Shown here piece by piece: positions 1 through 7,756 of a stretch of 64,000 nucleotides of DNA. Under the pieces are notes generated by a model. The model was not told the origin of the DNA and did no database searches. It saw only the letters and a program-made list of their open reading frames with translations. Origin of the DNA: Trinickia dinghuensis (GTDB lineage: Bacteria > Pseudomonadota > Gammaproteobacteria > Burkholderiales > Burkholderiaceae); the NCBI RefSeq assembly GCF_003367175.1, contig NZ_QRGA01000006.1, positions 494,678 through 558,677 on the forward strand. Direction: 5' to 3'. The translations under genes were made by a program, and so were the position numbers. Within the stretch, counting starts at the first letter, position 1; each line of letters begins with the position of its first letter.

Positions 1-49
1 GTTCGATGTGGCGAAGTTGAAAGCCGCCTATGCCGGTACGAATAGCTGA
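1..49 (+). CDS. 3' end of an upstream gene (partial)
   Basis: An open frame enters from the left edge and ends at the TGA at 47-49. The visible residues are FDVAKLKAAYAGTNS. Codon use fits the neighbouring genes. The fragment is too short to assign to a family. Confidence 0.4.
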   Translation, partial: FDVAKLKAAYAGTNS

Positions 50-123
50 CGCTTCGTCTTGTCGATCGCTTGTGTCATGGAGCGTCGGTTATGCTTGCAC
101 GCCGCCGGCCAACGCTCATCTGT

Positions 124-672
124 TTAGACCACCCGCCGAAACAGCGACGGATAGTCCTCGACCAGACCATCAGGATCGACCGATAGCTCGGCCTGAAACT
201 GACGAAACAGGCCTTCGTAAAGATATCGTCGGTTCGGTTCGATGCATGTGTAAGCTTGATCGACCGGCTCGATCGTCAGCGCCGGGATGGCGAGATAGGC
301 GACGCGGATCAGTTGCCGCTGACCTTTTGCTAGGCCGAGCCGCCGGATCGGCAAGGTGTTGGTGAAAGGCGTCGCCGAAAGATCGACGTCGATGCAGCCA
401 TCGAGTTCGGGAATCCGTTGATGGTGCTCGTCGAGCCATGTTCCGGTGCCGTTCGCGAACACATTCAATTTGCGGCCGTCGGTCAAGGCGACGGCTACGC
501 GGCGGACAGTCCAATCCGGTGCGATCTCGATCCGGTAATGTACGCCGTAGGGCGTATCGAAGCGATGGCCGACAACTACGGCTTCCGCGACGAAAGACTG
601 CCCGTCCCGCATCAAAACGAGGTGCTCGGCCCCGACGCCCGACTCGGGAATCCATTGCGCAGCGGTTGCCAT
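124..672 (-). CDS. Putative glycolipid-binding family protein (DUF1089-like)
   Basis: A 182-residue soluble protein without signal peptide or membrane segment. The order of conserved stretches (a Trp/Gly-rich first third with VGHRFDTPYGVHYRIE, a central WTVRRV strand, then LPIRRLGL and a C-terminal IEPVDQAYTCI) resembles the putative glycolipid-binding family (PF06475), named from structural similarity to lipoprotein localisation factors; no reaction is established for it. It reads away from the lipoprotein hydrolase at 841 and appears to stand alone. The family call rests on recognised pattern, not on an alignment. Confidence 0.6.
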   Translation of the reverse strand: MATAAQWIPESGVGAEHLVLMRDGQSFVAEAVVVGHRFDTPYGVHYRIEIAPDWTVRRVAVALTDGRKLNVFANGTGTWLDEHHQRIPELDGCIDVDLSATPFTNTLPIRRLGLAKGQRQLIRVAYLAIPALTIEPVDQAYTCIEPNRRYLYEGLFRQFQAELSVDPDGLVEDYPSLFRRVV

Positions 673-840
673 CGTTCATCCTCCTGAGATCGAATGCGGA
701 GTCATGCAACTTGCATCAAGGATAGCAAGTTGGGGCACGCGGCGCGTGAAGTGAATTCGATGGCAGTTACCATGGAAGCTTGCGCTGTGACCGAGCGCTA
801 GGAAGCCGTCATTCGATCGTCCATATGTCGTGAATCCATA

Positions 841-2205
841 ATGAATCGTCCGCGCCTGCTGCTTCCCGCTATCCTCGCACTCTCGTTCGCCGGCTGCACG
901 GCGGTGCGCCCCGATTACGCGGCGCGTGTCGCCACGGGCACCACGGCACATGACATCTGTTCGGAAACGTTCATCAGCGGCCAACCGCCGGCGACGATCT
1001 TCGCCGAAACCGAAGCGTCGCGGCCCGGCTTGCACTGGATCGCGCCGCTGATTCACTACGACGTCGACCGCACTCGGCAGACGGTTACCGCGAGTCTCGC
1101 GGGATTGTTCACGAGTCGAGCGGTCTATCGAGGGGCTTGGGGTTGCACGCTCGTCAGCGGCGCGATTCCCGCACCGGCCCAAGCAGGGCCGCCGCTCCTG
1201 CCGGTAACGGACGTGCCCCTGCCGATTGAAGTCGATCGTTCTTCCGCCATGAAGCATGCGATCGACGACGCATTCGCGGAAAACGATCCGTCTGGGCCTC
1301 GTCGCACGAAGGCCGTTGCCGTGCTCTATCGAGGCAAGCTCATAGCCGAACGCTATGCGCCGGGCTACGGGCCCGACACGCCGATACTCGGTTTCTCGAT
1401 CAGCAAGTCGGTGACGAACGCGCTCGTCGGCATATTGGTTCGTGAGGGCAAGCTGCGGGTGGGTGCGCCGGTGCCGCTCGAGAACGGATCCGCTCGGCCG
1501 ATCCCGCTCGAAGACTTCATGCGGATGACGAGCGGGCTCGACATCGACGAGACCGGCAGCGGATTCGATCCGTCCAACCGGATCATGTATGTGAGCACGA
1601 ACGACATGGCCGCCGCCGCGCGGCGGGCTCGGGTGATCGCGCTGCCGGGCCGGCGCTGGGCGTATAGCAGCGCAAGCGTTCACTTGGCCGCGCGCATGGT
1701 GCGCGACGCGGCGGGCGGCAATGCTTCGGCAGTCCAGCGCTTCGCCCGCGACGAGTTGTTTGCACCGCTCGGCATGCGGCACGTGACCGTGGAAATGGAC
1801 GAGACAGGGACGCCGATCGGCGCGCATTACATGCTGGCGTCGACACGGGATTGGGTTCGGTTCGGCGAACTCTATCTGAACGACGGCATCGCGCCGAATG
1901 GGCAGCGAATTTTGCCGGAAGGCTGGGTGCGATGGTCGACTACGCCGACGCTCGATACGGATTATGGCGCCGGATGGTGGGTCAATCGCCGGGACCGCGT
2001 GAGTCACGGCGATCGGGTCGGGATGCCGCTGATGGCCGATGCGCCAGCCGATACTTTCTACGCGCTTGGGAATCTCGGGCAGTACGTGATCGTCGTGCCG
2101 TCGAAGCAACTGGTGATCGTGAGACTCGGGAATGCGCAGACGCCGCACTTTGATAGCGCCGCGGCGGATTTACTCGTTAAAGAGGTGATCGGAGCGCTTT
2201 CGTAA
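841..2205 (+). CDS. Lipoprotein serine hydrolase, class C beta-lactamase-related
   Basis: A 454-residue protein with a lipoprotein signal: hydrophobic residues 4-18 and lipobox FAGC with Cys19, so it should be anchored on the periplasmic face of a membrane. The serine beta-lactamase/penicillin-binding fold is shown by S186-x-x-K189 (SISK) and the tyrosine motif Y275-S-S (WAYSS). The C-terminal part YALGNLGQYVIVVPS is typical of the 6-aminohexanoate-oligomer hydrolase/EstB branch, which cleaves amides or esters more often than beta-lactams. The substrate is unknown. It is transcribed toward the convergent acyltransferase gene, with only 26 bases between the two stops and no visible terminator. 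Confidence 0.8.
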   Translation: MNRPRLLLPAILALSFAGCTAVRPDYAARVATGTTAHDICSETFISGQPPATIFAETEASRPGLHWIAPLIHYDVDRTRQTVTASLAGLFTSRAVYRGAWGCTLVSGAIPAPAQAGPPLLPVTDVPLPIEVDRSSAMKHAIDDAFAENDPSGPRRTKAVAVLYRGKLIAERYAPGYGPDTPILGFSISKSVTNALVGILVREGKLRVGAPVPLENGSARPIPLEDFMRMTSGLDIDETGSGFDPSNRIMYVSTNDMAAAARRARVIALPGRRWAYSSASVHLAARMVRDAAGGNASAVQRFARDELFAPLGMRHVTVEMDETGTPIGAHYMLASTRDWVRFGELYLNDGIAPNGQRILPEGWVRWSTTPTLDTDYGAGWWVNRRDRVSHGDRVGMPLMADAPADTFYALGNLGQYVIVVPSKQLVIVRLGNAQTPHFDSAAADLLVKEVIGALS

Positions 2206-2231
2206 GTTCCATCGGCGGCTCCGATTCGAAG

Positions 2232-3422
2232 CTATTCGACCGTATTCGACCCAGCCAGATTCCGCTGATGGCGTTCCTCGCGTCCGTCTTCTGAGGAAAA
2301 ACATCGCGGAACCAGCCGCTGCCGAACGTAGCGATTCAACGGCTCCGCGTAGAACCGCGCGATGGACGCACCTAGCCAAGCGGAAGCGAGCAAATAACCG
2401 GTCAGCAGCACCAGCTTCGCGTCGCCCGTCACGTTCGATGGAGCAAAGATCGTCCGCAGCAGGCCGAGCACGATGAGGTGAAAAAGGTAGAGTTCATAGC
2501 TCAGTCTCCCGAACCACTCGAACACCGCCGCCACGCGAGCGCCTCGAATGGATAGCCCGTCGGGGCGATCATGCGCGGCCACCAGCAGAACCGCCGTACC
2601 TAGCGCCATCGCCGTGACGCCCAGCACCTTGCCGTCCCGGATCGGCCAATACAGATAGACGAACGTCATCGCTGCTGCGGCGAGCAACGGCAATGCGGTC
2701 CGCGCGCGGCCGCGCCACGCAATCCGCCCGGCAACCAGCGCGGTGCAGCAGCCGATTGCGATCGCATCGAAGCAGGCAAAGTAGGCGTATAGATAACCGC
2801 CTTCATCGCCTTGATGGGAGAAACGGTAGATGGGGCCGATGACGATGAGCACGAACCAAAAAGCCAGGAGCCCGGCTTCCCGGCGAAGGACGAGGCACAG
2901 CAGAGGGAACGATAAGTAAAACACCTCCTCGACCGAAAGCGACCACAACACGCCCAACGAATAGTTAGTCCATCCGTGCTTGCCGATGAGCACGTTCATC
3001 CAAAAGGTCAGAGATGCTAGATCGACGAGCCACAAGGAATCGGGCGCGCCGGCCGGCAAGTGATTTTGAAAGATCGCGATCCGCGCCATCGCAAGCGCGT
3101 TGACAGCCGCCAGCAGCAGTAGCAAGCACGGGAAGATGCGGGCAATACGCAAGCTGTAGAACGCACGGGCATCGACGTTGCCGAGTCCGGACCAGCGGCG
3201 CTTTGCATTCGTCGTGATCAGATAACCCGAAACGACGAAGAACATCGTGACCCCGTAGTTACCGTTCCGTACGACTGCACGCACGGCCTCCCATCCGAAT
3301 GCGCGCGAGAGCGATGTGTCGTTCAGACGGTAGGCGATATTGAAGTGGTGACAGAGCACAAGGAGAATCGAAATGCCACGAATAAGATCGATTCTCCGGT
3401 TCCGCATGCCGGCGGACCTCAT
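2232..3422 (-). CDS. Acyltransferase 3 family (OafA/YrhL-type) membrane protein
   Basis: A 396-residue polytopic inner-membrane protein with about ten hydrophobic segments. It opens with the family's RIDLIRGISILLVLCHH, whose His is the proposed catalytic residue, and has the later WSLSVEEVFYL motif. Members transfer acetyl or succinyl groups from the cytoplasm to surface glycans. The start was placed at 3422 because this ATG overlaps the beta-lactamase stop as ATGA, a translational-coupling arrangement; an in-frame ATG lies six codons upstream inside the beta-lactamase gene. The C-terminus is polar and cytoplasmic. The acceptor is unknown; O-antigen, exopolysaccharide or peptidoglycan are all possible. 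Confidence 0.85.
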   Translation of the reverse strand: MRSAGMRNRRIDLIRGISILLVLCHHFNIAYRLNDTSLSRAFGWEAVRAVVRNGNYGVTMFFVVSGYLITTNAKRRWSGLGNVDARAFYSLRIARIFPCLLLLLAAVNALAMARIAIFQNHLPAGAPDSLWLVDLASLTFWMNVLIGKHGWTNYSLGVLWSLSVEEVFYLSFPLLCLVLRREAGLLAFWFVLIVIGPIYRFSHQGDEGGYLYAYFACFDAIAIGCCTALVAGRIAWRGRARTALPLLAAAAMTFVYLYWPIRDGKVLGVTAMALGTAVLLVAAHDRPDGLSIRGARVAAVFEWFGRLSYELYLFHLIVLGLLRTIFAPSNVTGDAKLVLLTGYLLASAWLGASIARFYAEPLNRYVRQRLVPRCFSSEDGREERHQRNLAGSNTVE

Positions 3423-4291
3423 GCCACGCTCGCAGCCCATTGCACGAATACCTTGCCCGCTTCGCGCAAGACGGCCTCGCGGTCATCCATGCTGACGCCC
3501 GGGGCATCGCAGTAGACGGCAACGAGCAGCGGAGCACGACCGGGTGGGCGCACGAGCGCGTAGTCGTTCGTTTCGCTTTCGACGCTCGTTCCGGGCCGGT
3601 CGCCCGCCTGCCAGCCCGCGGGCAACACGGCGCGAATTCTGTTGAGCCCGGGTCTGCAGGCGATCATCCCGCGCTCCAGACGCGTGCGCGACTTGGGGCT
3701 CAAGACATCGCCCAGTAAAAGGCTGCGCGCAACCGTGACAATGGCCCGCGGACTCGTGGTGTCGAGCACGCCGCTATAGCGGTTCGAGTCAGGCTCGTAG
3801 CGATCCGAACGCGTGACGGTGTCCCCAAGCCCGCGAATGAATCGCGTCAACGCCGCGGGGCCGCCGGCGCTTCTCATCAACAGAATGGCGGCCGTATTGT
3901 CGCTCTCTTCCAGAATCGCTTGGCAGAGCGCCTCGACCGACATCGCCCCTCGCGAGAGGTTGGCCTTGGTCACGGGCGACGTGAAAATCAGATCGTTCTT
4001 CGTGTAGTGCACGAGCCGATCGAGTCGCTCTTGGCCGCTATCGGTTCGCGCAAGTATCTGCGCCGCGAGTATCCCCTTGAATGTGCTGCACATCAGGAAG
4101 CGTTCGTCGGCGCGATGGCTCAGCGTACGCCCCGAGCCCGTATCGACAGCGAACACGCCGAGGCGGCCGCCATGCCGGCGTTCGATGTCGGCAAGTGGGG
4201 ATTCGGCGGCGTTCAGCGCGGGAGAGGCGGCCAGGCCGAGCAGTAAAGGCAGTCCAATCAATAGATTTCGACGCGTGATCGAGTGGGTCAC
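3419..4291 (-). CDS. Class A beta-lactamase with an RPG in place of the KTG box
   Basis: A 290-residue serine beta-lactamase of normal class A length. It has a twin-arginine signal (TRRNLLIG plus hydrophobic stretch, residues 7-22), so it is probably Tat-exported to the periplasm, as in Burkholderia PenA. Catalytic motifs: S69-T-F-K72 preceded by Cys68 (Ambler 70-73), S130-D-N132, and E166-P-D-S-N170 in the omega loop. The usual KTG box at Ambler 234-236 reads R232-P-G234. R234 occurs in carbenicillinases, but Pro for Thr/Ser235 is unusual and should alter binding of the substrate carboxylate. No AmpR-type LysR gene is adjacent. The stop overlaps the acyltransferase start. Confidence 0.88.
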   Translation of the reverse strand: MTHSITRRNLLIGLPLLLGLAASPALNAAESPLADIERRHGGRLGVFAVDTGSGRTLSHRADERFLMCSTFKGILAAQILARTDSGQERLDRLVHYTKNDLIFTSPVTKANLSRGAMSVEALCQAILEESDNTAAILLMRSAGGPAALTRFIRGLGDTVTRSDRYEPDSNRYSGVLDTTSPRAIVTVARSLLLGDVLSPKSRTRLERGMIACRPGLNRIRAVLPAGWQAGDRPGTSVESETNDYALVRPPGRAPLLVAVYCDAPGVSMDDREAVLREAGKVFVQWAASVA

Positions 4292-4468
4292 GAGAATGTC
4301 CGGTTGATCCGAGTGAGGGAGGCGAAATACTCTACATCGATATTCGAAAGACCCATGTGAATCTCGACATATCGAAGGAAGGCTGGCATGCGACTCATCG
4401 GTCTATCTCGGGCTACGAGAGCTTGAGCGGTAAGATGACGGTTTCCTCCTTCTTTCGGAAGTACCGCA

Positions 4469-4936
4469 ATGCAAGTGCTGGTCGATGCAGATGCCTGTCC
4501 GGTGGTCGTCAAGGACATCCTTTTCCGGGCCGCGCAGCGTACCAAGATCTGCGTCACACTCGTCGCCAATCAGTATTTGCGTACGCCGCCGTCCCCTTTC
4601 ATCAAGGCATTGCAAGTGCCGGCGGGATTTGACGCCGCCGACAACCGCATCGTTGAACTCGTCGAGAAAGGCGACCTCGTGATCACGGCGGACATCCCGC
4701 TTGCCGCCGGTGCGCTGAACAAGGGCGGCTATGTGCTCGATCCGCGCGGAAGCTGGTTTTCCGCTGAAAACATCCAGGAACGTCTAACGATGCGCGACGT
4801 GATGGATCAGCTTCGCGGTTCGGGCGTCGCGACCGGCGGCCCGGCGCCGTACACGCCGAACGACAGCAAGACCTTCGCTGGACAACTGGATCGATTCCTC
4901 GCTCGGCATGGTAAGCCGACGGGCGCAGGGGCTTGA
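4469..4936 (+). CDS. YaiI/YqxD family (UPF0178/DUF188) protein
   Basis: A 155-residue cytoplasmic protein of normal family length. It starts with the signature MQVLVDADACPVVVKDIL and later carries GDLVITADIPLAAGAL and LDPRGSWF, which mark the UPF0178 family. The acidic residues of DADACP and TADIPLA suggest a PIN/NYN-like metal site, but no activity is established. It stands alone between divergent and unrelated genes. Confidence 0.9.
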   Translation: MQVLVDADACPVVVKDILFRAAQRTKICVTLVANQYLRTPPSPFIKALQVPAGFDAADNRIVELVEKGDLVITADIPLAAGALNKGGYVLDPRGSWFSAENIQERLTMRDVMDQLRGSGVATGGPAPYTPNDSKTFAGQLDRFLARHGKPTGAGA

Positions 4937-5033
4937 TGGCTGCTCGGGATCTTCGCGCATCTAGGGCTCGGCGGTTTTTGACCACGCCCTATCACGAACG
5001 ACACCCACGAACCACACGCCACATGGAGGCTCG

Positions 5034-5591
5034 ATGAAAAGATTCATCCCGTTTTTGATCTCTTTGCCTTTTATTTTCGGATACACGACGGCCGTTTATG
5101 CACAGGCATCGGGGGCGGCAAAAACCGAGCGCGTGCACAGTGACGTCGACGGCGTCGACTTCGTCGCTTCCTATGAACCGGGGCCGCTTCCCAAAGATTA
5201 CGAAGCCGAAGCGGAAAGCTCGCTCCCGGACACCGATCCTTACGTTACCCAGCGCGGCGCAGACAAGGGGTTGATTTATCTCAAGGATAAAAACGACGAA
5301 GCCGTGAAGCGGTACGTCATCCCGCGAGGACAAATACGCGCGGTCGTTCACGTCCGATACGACATGGTCGTACTCGACAAAGCGGACTTGGTTTTCACCG
5401 ATCGGGGCCTGATCCTGGTGCACACGACCACGACGAATGCGGGGATATTCACGATCAGCGACATCTACCCGCTCGCCTACAAAAACGGGAAGGTCGTGGA
5501 TAGCAAACATCTGATCAAAGACAGCAGCCTGTCGAAAATGCTGGCTTTGGGCGTCTCCTTGTATCGGCAAGCGGTGCCCGCCGCAAGCTAG
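5034..5591 (+). CDS. Secreted protein of unknown function
   Basis: A 185-residue protein with a clear Sec signal peptide (MKRF then a hydrophobic core, cleavage likely after VYAQA near residue 24). The mature part is rich in charged residues and beta-strand-like stretches (DMVVLDKADLVFTDRGLILVH) and contains no cysteine, which argues against a disulfide-stabilised fold. GGAGGCTCG before the ATG is a good ribosome site. I do not recognise the family; the periplasm is the likely location. Confidence 0.7.
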   Translation: MKRFIPFLISLPFIFGYTTAVYAQASGAAKTERVHSDVDGVDFVASYEPGPLPKDYEAEAESSLPDTDPYVTQRGADKGLIYLKDKNDEAVKRYVIPRGQIRAVVHVRYDMVVLDKADLVFTDRGLILVHTTTTNAGIFTISDIYPLAYKNGKVVDSKHLIKDSSLSKMLALGVSLYRQAVPAAS

Positions 5592-5924
5592 CCTCGAACC
5601 TCCCGCGGCTCGCCGCGCACGAAAGGAAGCTTGAGCTCCCAGCTGGCGGCCCATTCCCTACCGCGCGCTATTTGCAACAACACTTCGGGGCGCACGCTCC
5701 GACGACCGACGCCGCCGCACTGACAATGGGTGCCGCAATGCGGACCTAGTTTCCGAAGTAGGCGAGCGTACCCAGGCGAGTCCCGCCCGGCGACGAACCA
5801 CGGTCTCCGGGCGTTCTTTGGCGGGACTGGACCACGTCTATGTCGGAAACGTTCATGTCGAGTTCGGCCGCCAGCGGTTATAGTGCGTCGACTCTCCCCC
5901 AATACTCGCTAAGGATTCGGGCGT
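5592..5924. other. Intergenic stretch without a convincing gene
   Basis: This 333-base stretch between the secreted protein and the HAD phosphatase holds open frames of about 60-104 codons on both strands, but none has a ribosome site, recognisable motifs or convincing codon use. It may be a worn gene remnant; I see no repeat or terminator in it. Confidence 0.4.
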
Positions 5925-6599
5925 ATGTTTTCTGCGGCAATCTTCGACATGGACGGGTTACTGATCGATTCGGAACGCACGATCATGAACACGTGGATAG
6001 ACGTCGCACGCGAACTCGGGGTTCATATCCGTCCTGTCGACTATGTCGAGATCGTAGGAAGATCGCTCCCCGAATGCCATGCGATGCTGGCCAAGATGCT
6101 CGGTGAAGAGTCCGTTTTTCAGGAAGCGCTGATACGCGTCCGGCAGCGGCTACAGTCGCCGGAAAATCCGCCGGTATATCCGCTGAAGCCTGGAGCGCAC
6201 GACCTATTGACCGCCTTGGTCAACGCTGGGGTGCCGTGCGCCGTGGCTTCGTCGTCGAGCGCAGAAGAGATTGAAGCTCGGCTTTCACGGGTCGGTGTGC
6301 TCGATTTCTTCGATGCGATCGCTGGCGGCAATGAAGTCGCCCGTGGCAAGCCGGATCCGGCCGTGTATGCGCTTGCTGCCGCTCGCCTGGGAAAAACAGC
6401 GAGCGACTGCCTGGCGTTTGAGGATAGTGAAAACGGCGTGCTCGCCGCGCATCGCGCTGGAATACAGGTCGTGACGGTGCCGGATTTGAAACCGCCGTCG
6501 GGTGAGGTCATCGGGCTGAGTCTCATGAGTCTCGGGAGCCTCGAGCAGGCAGTAGATTACGCTTCCGCGTGGTTCGGTATTGGGGCGCTTGCCGCCTGA
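5925..6599 (+). CDS. HAD superfamily phosphatase (beta-phosphoglucomutase/phosphatase-like)
   Basis: A 224-residue cytoplasmic enzyme with all HAD motifs: FDMDGLLIDSE near the N-terminus (nucleophile Asp8 and Asp10, Mg ligand), Ser in VASSSS (motif II), Lys of GKPDP (motif III) and FEDSENG (motif IV). The helical cap after motif I places it in subfamily IA with the YcjU/HxpB/Gph-like enzymes that act on small sugar phosphates. The substrate cannot be read from sequence. The 3' end is directly followed by the copied regulatory segment at 6618. Confidence 0.85.
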   Translation: MFSAAIFDMDGLLIDSERTIMNTWIDVARELGVHIRPVDYVEIVGRSLPECHAMLAKMLGEESVFQEALIRVRQRLQSPENPPVYPLKPGAHDLLTALVNAGVPCAVASSSSAEEIEARLSRVGVLDFFDAIAGGNEVARGKPDPAVYALAAARLGKTASDCLAFEDSENGVLAAHRAGIQVVTVPDLKPPSGEVIGLSLMSLGSLEQAVDYASAWFGIGALAA

Positions 6600-6617
6600 G
6601 CGATTGGCCGCGAAGTA

Positions 6618-6687
6618 TCACTGTTAAGCTACTCGTCTCTCAAAGACAATCGCGGTGAAAGCTGAATGACGCCCAATGCCGATGCCA
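6618..6687 (+). repeat. Copy A of a duplicated promoter/start segment
   Basis: This stretch is about 80 percent identical to 7685-7756, with small indels. Both contain TCACTG[T/C]TAAGCTAC and both end in the same start, ATGACGCCCAATGCCGATG. In copy B that ATG opens the TPR gene; in copy A it opens a 19-codon ORF leading into the carbamoyltransferase gene. The SD, GAGGGG in copy B, has decayed to GGTGAA here. Confidence 0.75.
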
Positions 6688-6725
6688 CCAGGGGCGTCAA
6701 GCAGCGCGAAATCCAATCTTCATGA
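6666..6725 (+). CDS. 19-residue leader ORF, copy of the TPR protein N-terminus
   Basis: A short ORF, MTPNADATRGVKQREIQSS, whose first six residues and upstream sequence match the start of the TPR protein at 7737. Its TGA (6723-6725) overlaps the carbamoyltransferase ATG (6722-6724) as ATGA, so ribosomes finishing it could restart on the enzyme gene. It is either a coupling leader or a scar of the rearrangement that placed the enzyme gene here; the sequence cannot decide. Confidence 0.5.
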   Translation: MTPNADATRGVKQREIQSS

Positions 6726-7534
6726 AGCTTATTAGCCTGACTGACCTATCGGCAGCCGATATCCGCTCGATCTGGACACTGGCCGGCAAGCCCGCGGCTC
6801 GTTTGTCCGGAAACGTTGCGTGGTCATTCGAAGGTAACGGAATTCGCACGCGCAGCACCTTCCTCCAAGCCTTCCGAGCGCTGAACCTCGAGTACATCGA
6901 ACTCCCGAACCTCCTCAAGACTAGCGAGCGCGCATGCGATATCGCCGGCTACCTCGATCCGCTCTACGATTTCTACGTCATTCGGGAATCGAATCACGCG
7001 AGGCTAGCGGAGTTCGCGATAGCGTCGCGCAGGCCGGTCATCAATGCCATGTCGAGCGACGGGCATCCTTGCGAGGTACTAACCGACGCGTACTATATCG
7101 ACTCGGTGCTGATGCCTATCGAGCGAGCGAGAATATGCCTGTGGGGCCCAACGACCAACGTGTTTCGATCCTGGCATGAGTTGGCTGCAGTGCTAAAGCT
7201 TCAACTCGTCCATGTCTGCGATTCGCGATTCCATCGCGATCTGCCCCACGTTGTGTTTACGGACAAGCCGGACTCGACCGCCGACGTCGTGATTACCGAT
7301 GGTTGGTCGAAAGAAATCGATGCGGCGGATTGGAGCCTGACCGAACAACATCTTGCGGCAATGGGCAATCCAAAGTTGCTTCCGACGCCGCCATTCATCA
7401 TTGGACGCGAGCTCTCGTTCGACCCCTGCGGCTATGACGGCTTTACCGGTTACGAACAGAAAAAACTGCTCGTCCCAGTTCAGATTGCCGTTCTCCTGCA
7501 CATGGCTAATTGCCGGCAAGACACACGATCCTAA
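6722..7534 (+). CDS. Divergent aspartate/ornithine carbamoyltransferase family protein
   Basis: A 270-residue protein, shorter than the usual 300-330. The fold pattern of the OTCase/ATCase family is visible: GNGIRTRSTF in place of S-T-R-T-R (carbamoyl phosphate loop), SDGHPCEVLTD in place of the HPxQ motif, TDGWS for DxWxS, and PTPPF where HCLP is normal. The first Ser of STRTR, the Gln of HPxQ and the Cys of HCLP are absent, so ordinary carbamoylation of ornithine is doubtful. It may use another amine or be non-catalytic. It sits between two copies of the TPR gene's start region and is translationally coupled to the 19-codon ORF. Confidence 0.65.
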   Translation: MKLISLTDLSAADIRSIWTLAGKPAARLSGNVAWSFEGNGIRTRSTFLQAFRALNLEYIELPNLLKTSERACDIAGYLDPLYDFYVIRESNHARLAEFAIASRRPVINAMSSDGHPCEVLTDAYYIDSVLMPIERARICLWGPTTNVFRSWHELAAVLKLQLVHVCDSRFHRDLPHVVFTDKPDSTADVVITDGWSKEIDAADWSLTEQHLAAMGNPKLLPTPPFIIGRELSFDPCGYDGFTGYEQKKLLVPVQIAVLLHMANCRQDTRS

Positions 7535-7684
7535 ACCTTATGCGTGCCGCCGCGCGCCAACTGGCACTCCACGGATCGAGCCAGACCTACCTCTCGAAAA
7601 ATCGTCCTCGTCGAAATAAACTACGTTGATCCAGGAACACGGTCTCTAACACGTTCTTCCGCCCCGTGTTGTCGTAACGAAACA

Positions 7685-7756
7685 ATTCACTGCTAAGCTA
7701 CCCATCTCCAAAAAATAATCGCCGAGGGGAAGCTGGATGACGCCCAATGCCGATGT
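7685..7756 (+). repeat. Copy B of the duplicated promoter/start segment
   Basis: The intact partner of 6618-6687. It carries a strong SD (GAGGGG about nine bases before the ATG) and the true start of the TPR gene. Similarity to copy A ends soon after codon 6 of the TPR gene. Confidence 0.75.

Noticed and set aside
676..2148. A 490-codon open frame on the minus strand
   Set aside because: It is antisense to the lipoprotein hydrolase gene, is Arg/His-rich as expected of a GC-rich shadow frame, and shows no family motif.
5588..5902. Possible 104-residue minus-strand protein with a Cys/His cluster
   Set aside because: No ribosome site, poor codon use and no family resemblance; kept only as a note on the intergenic stretch.
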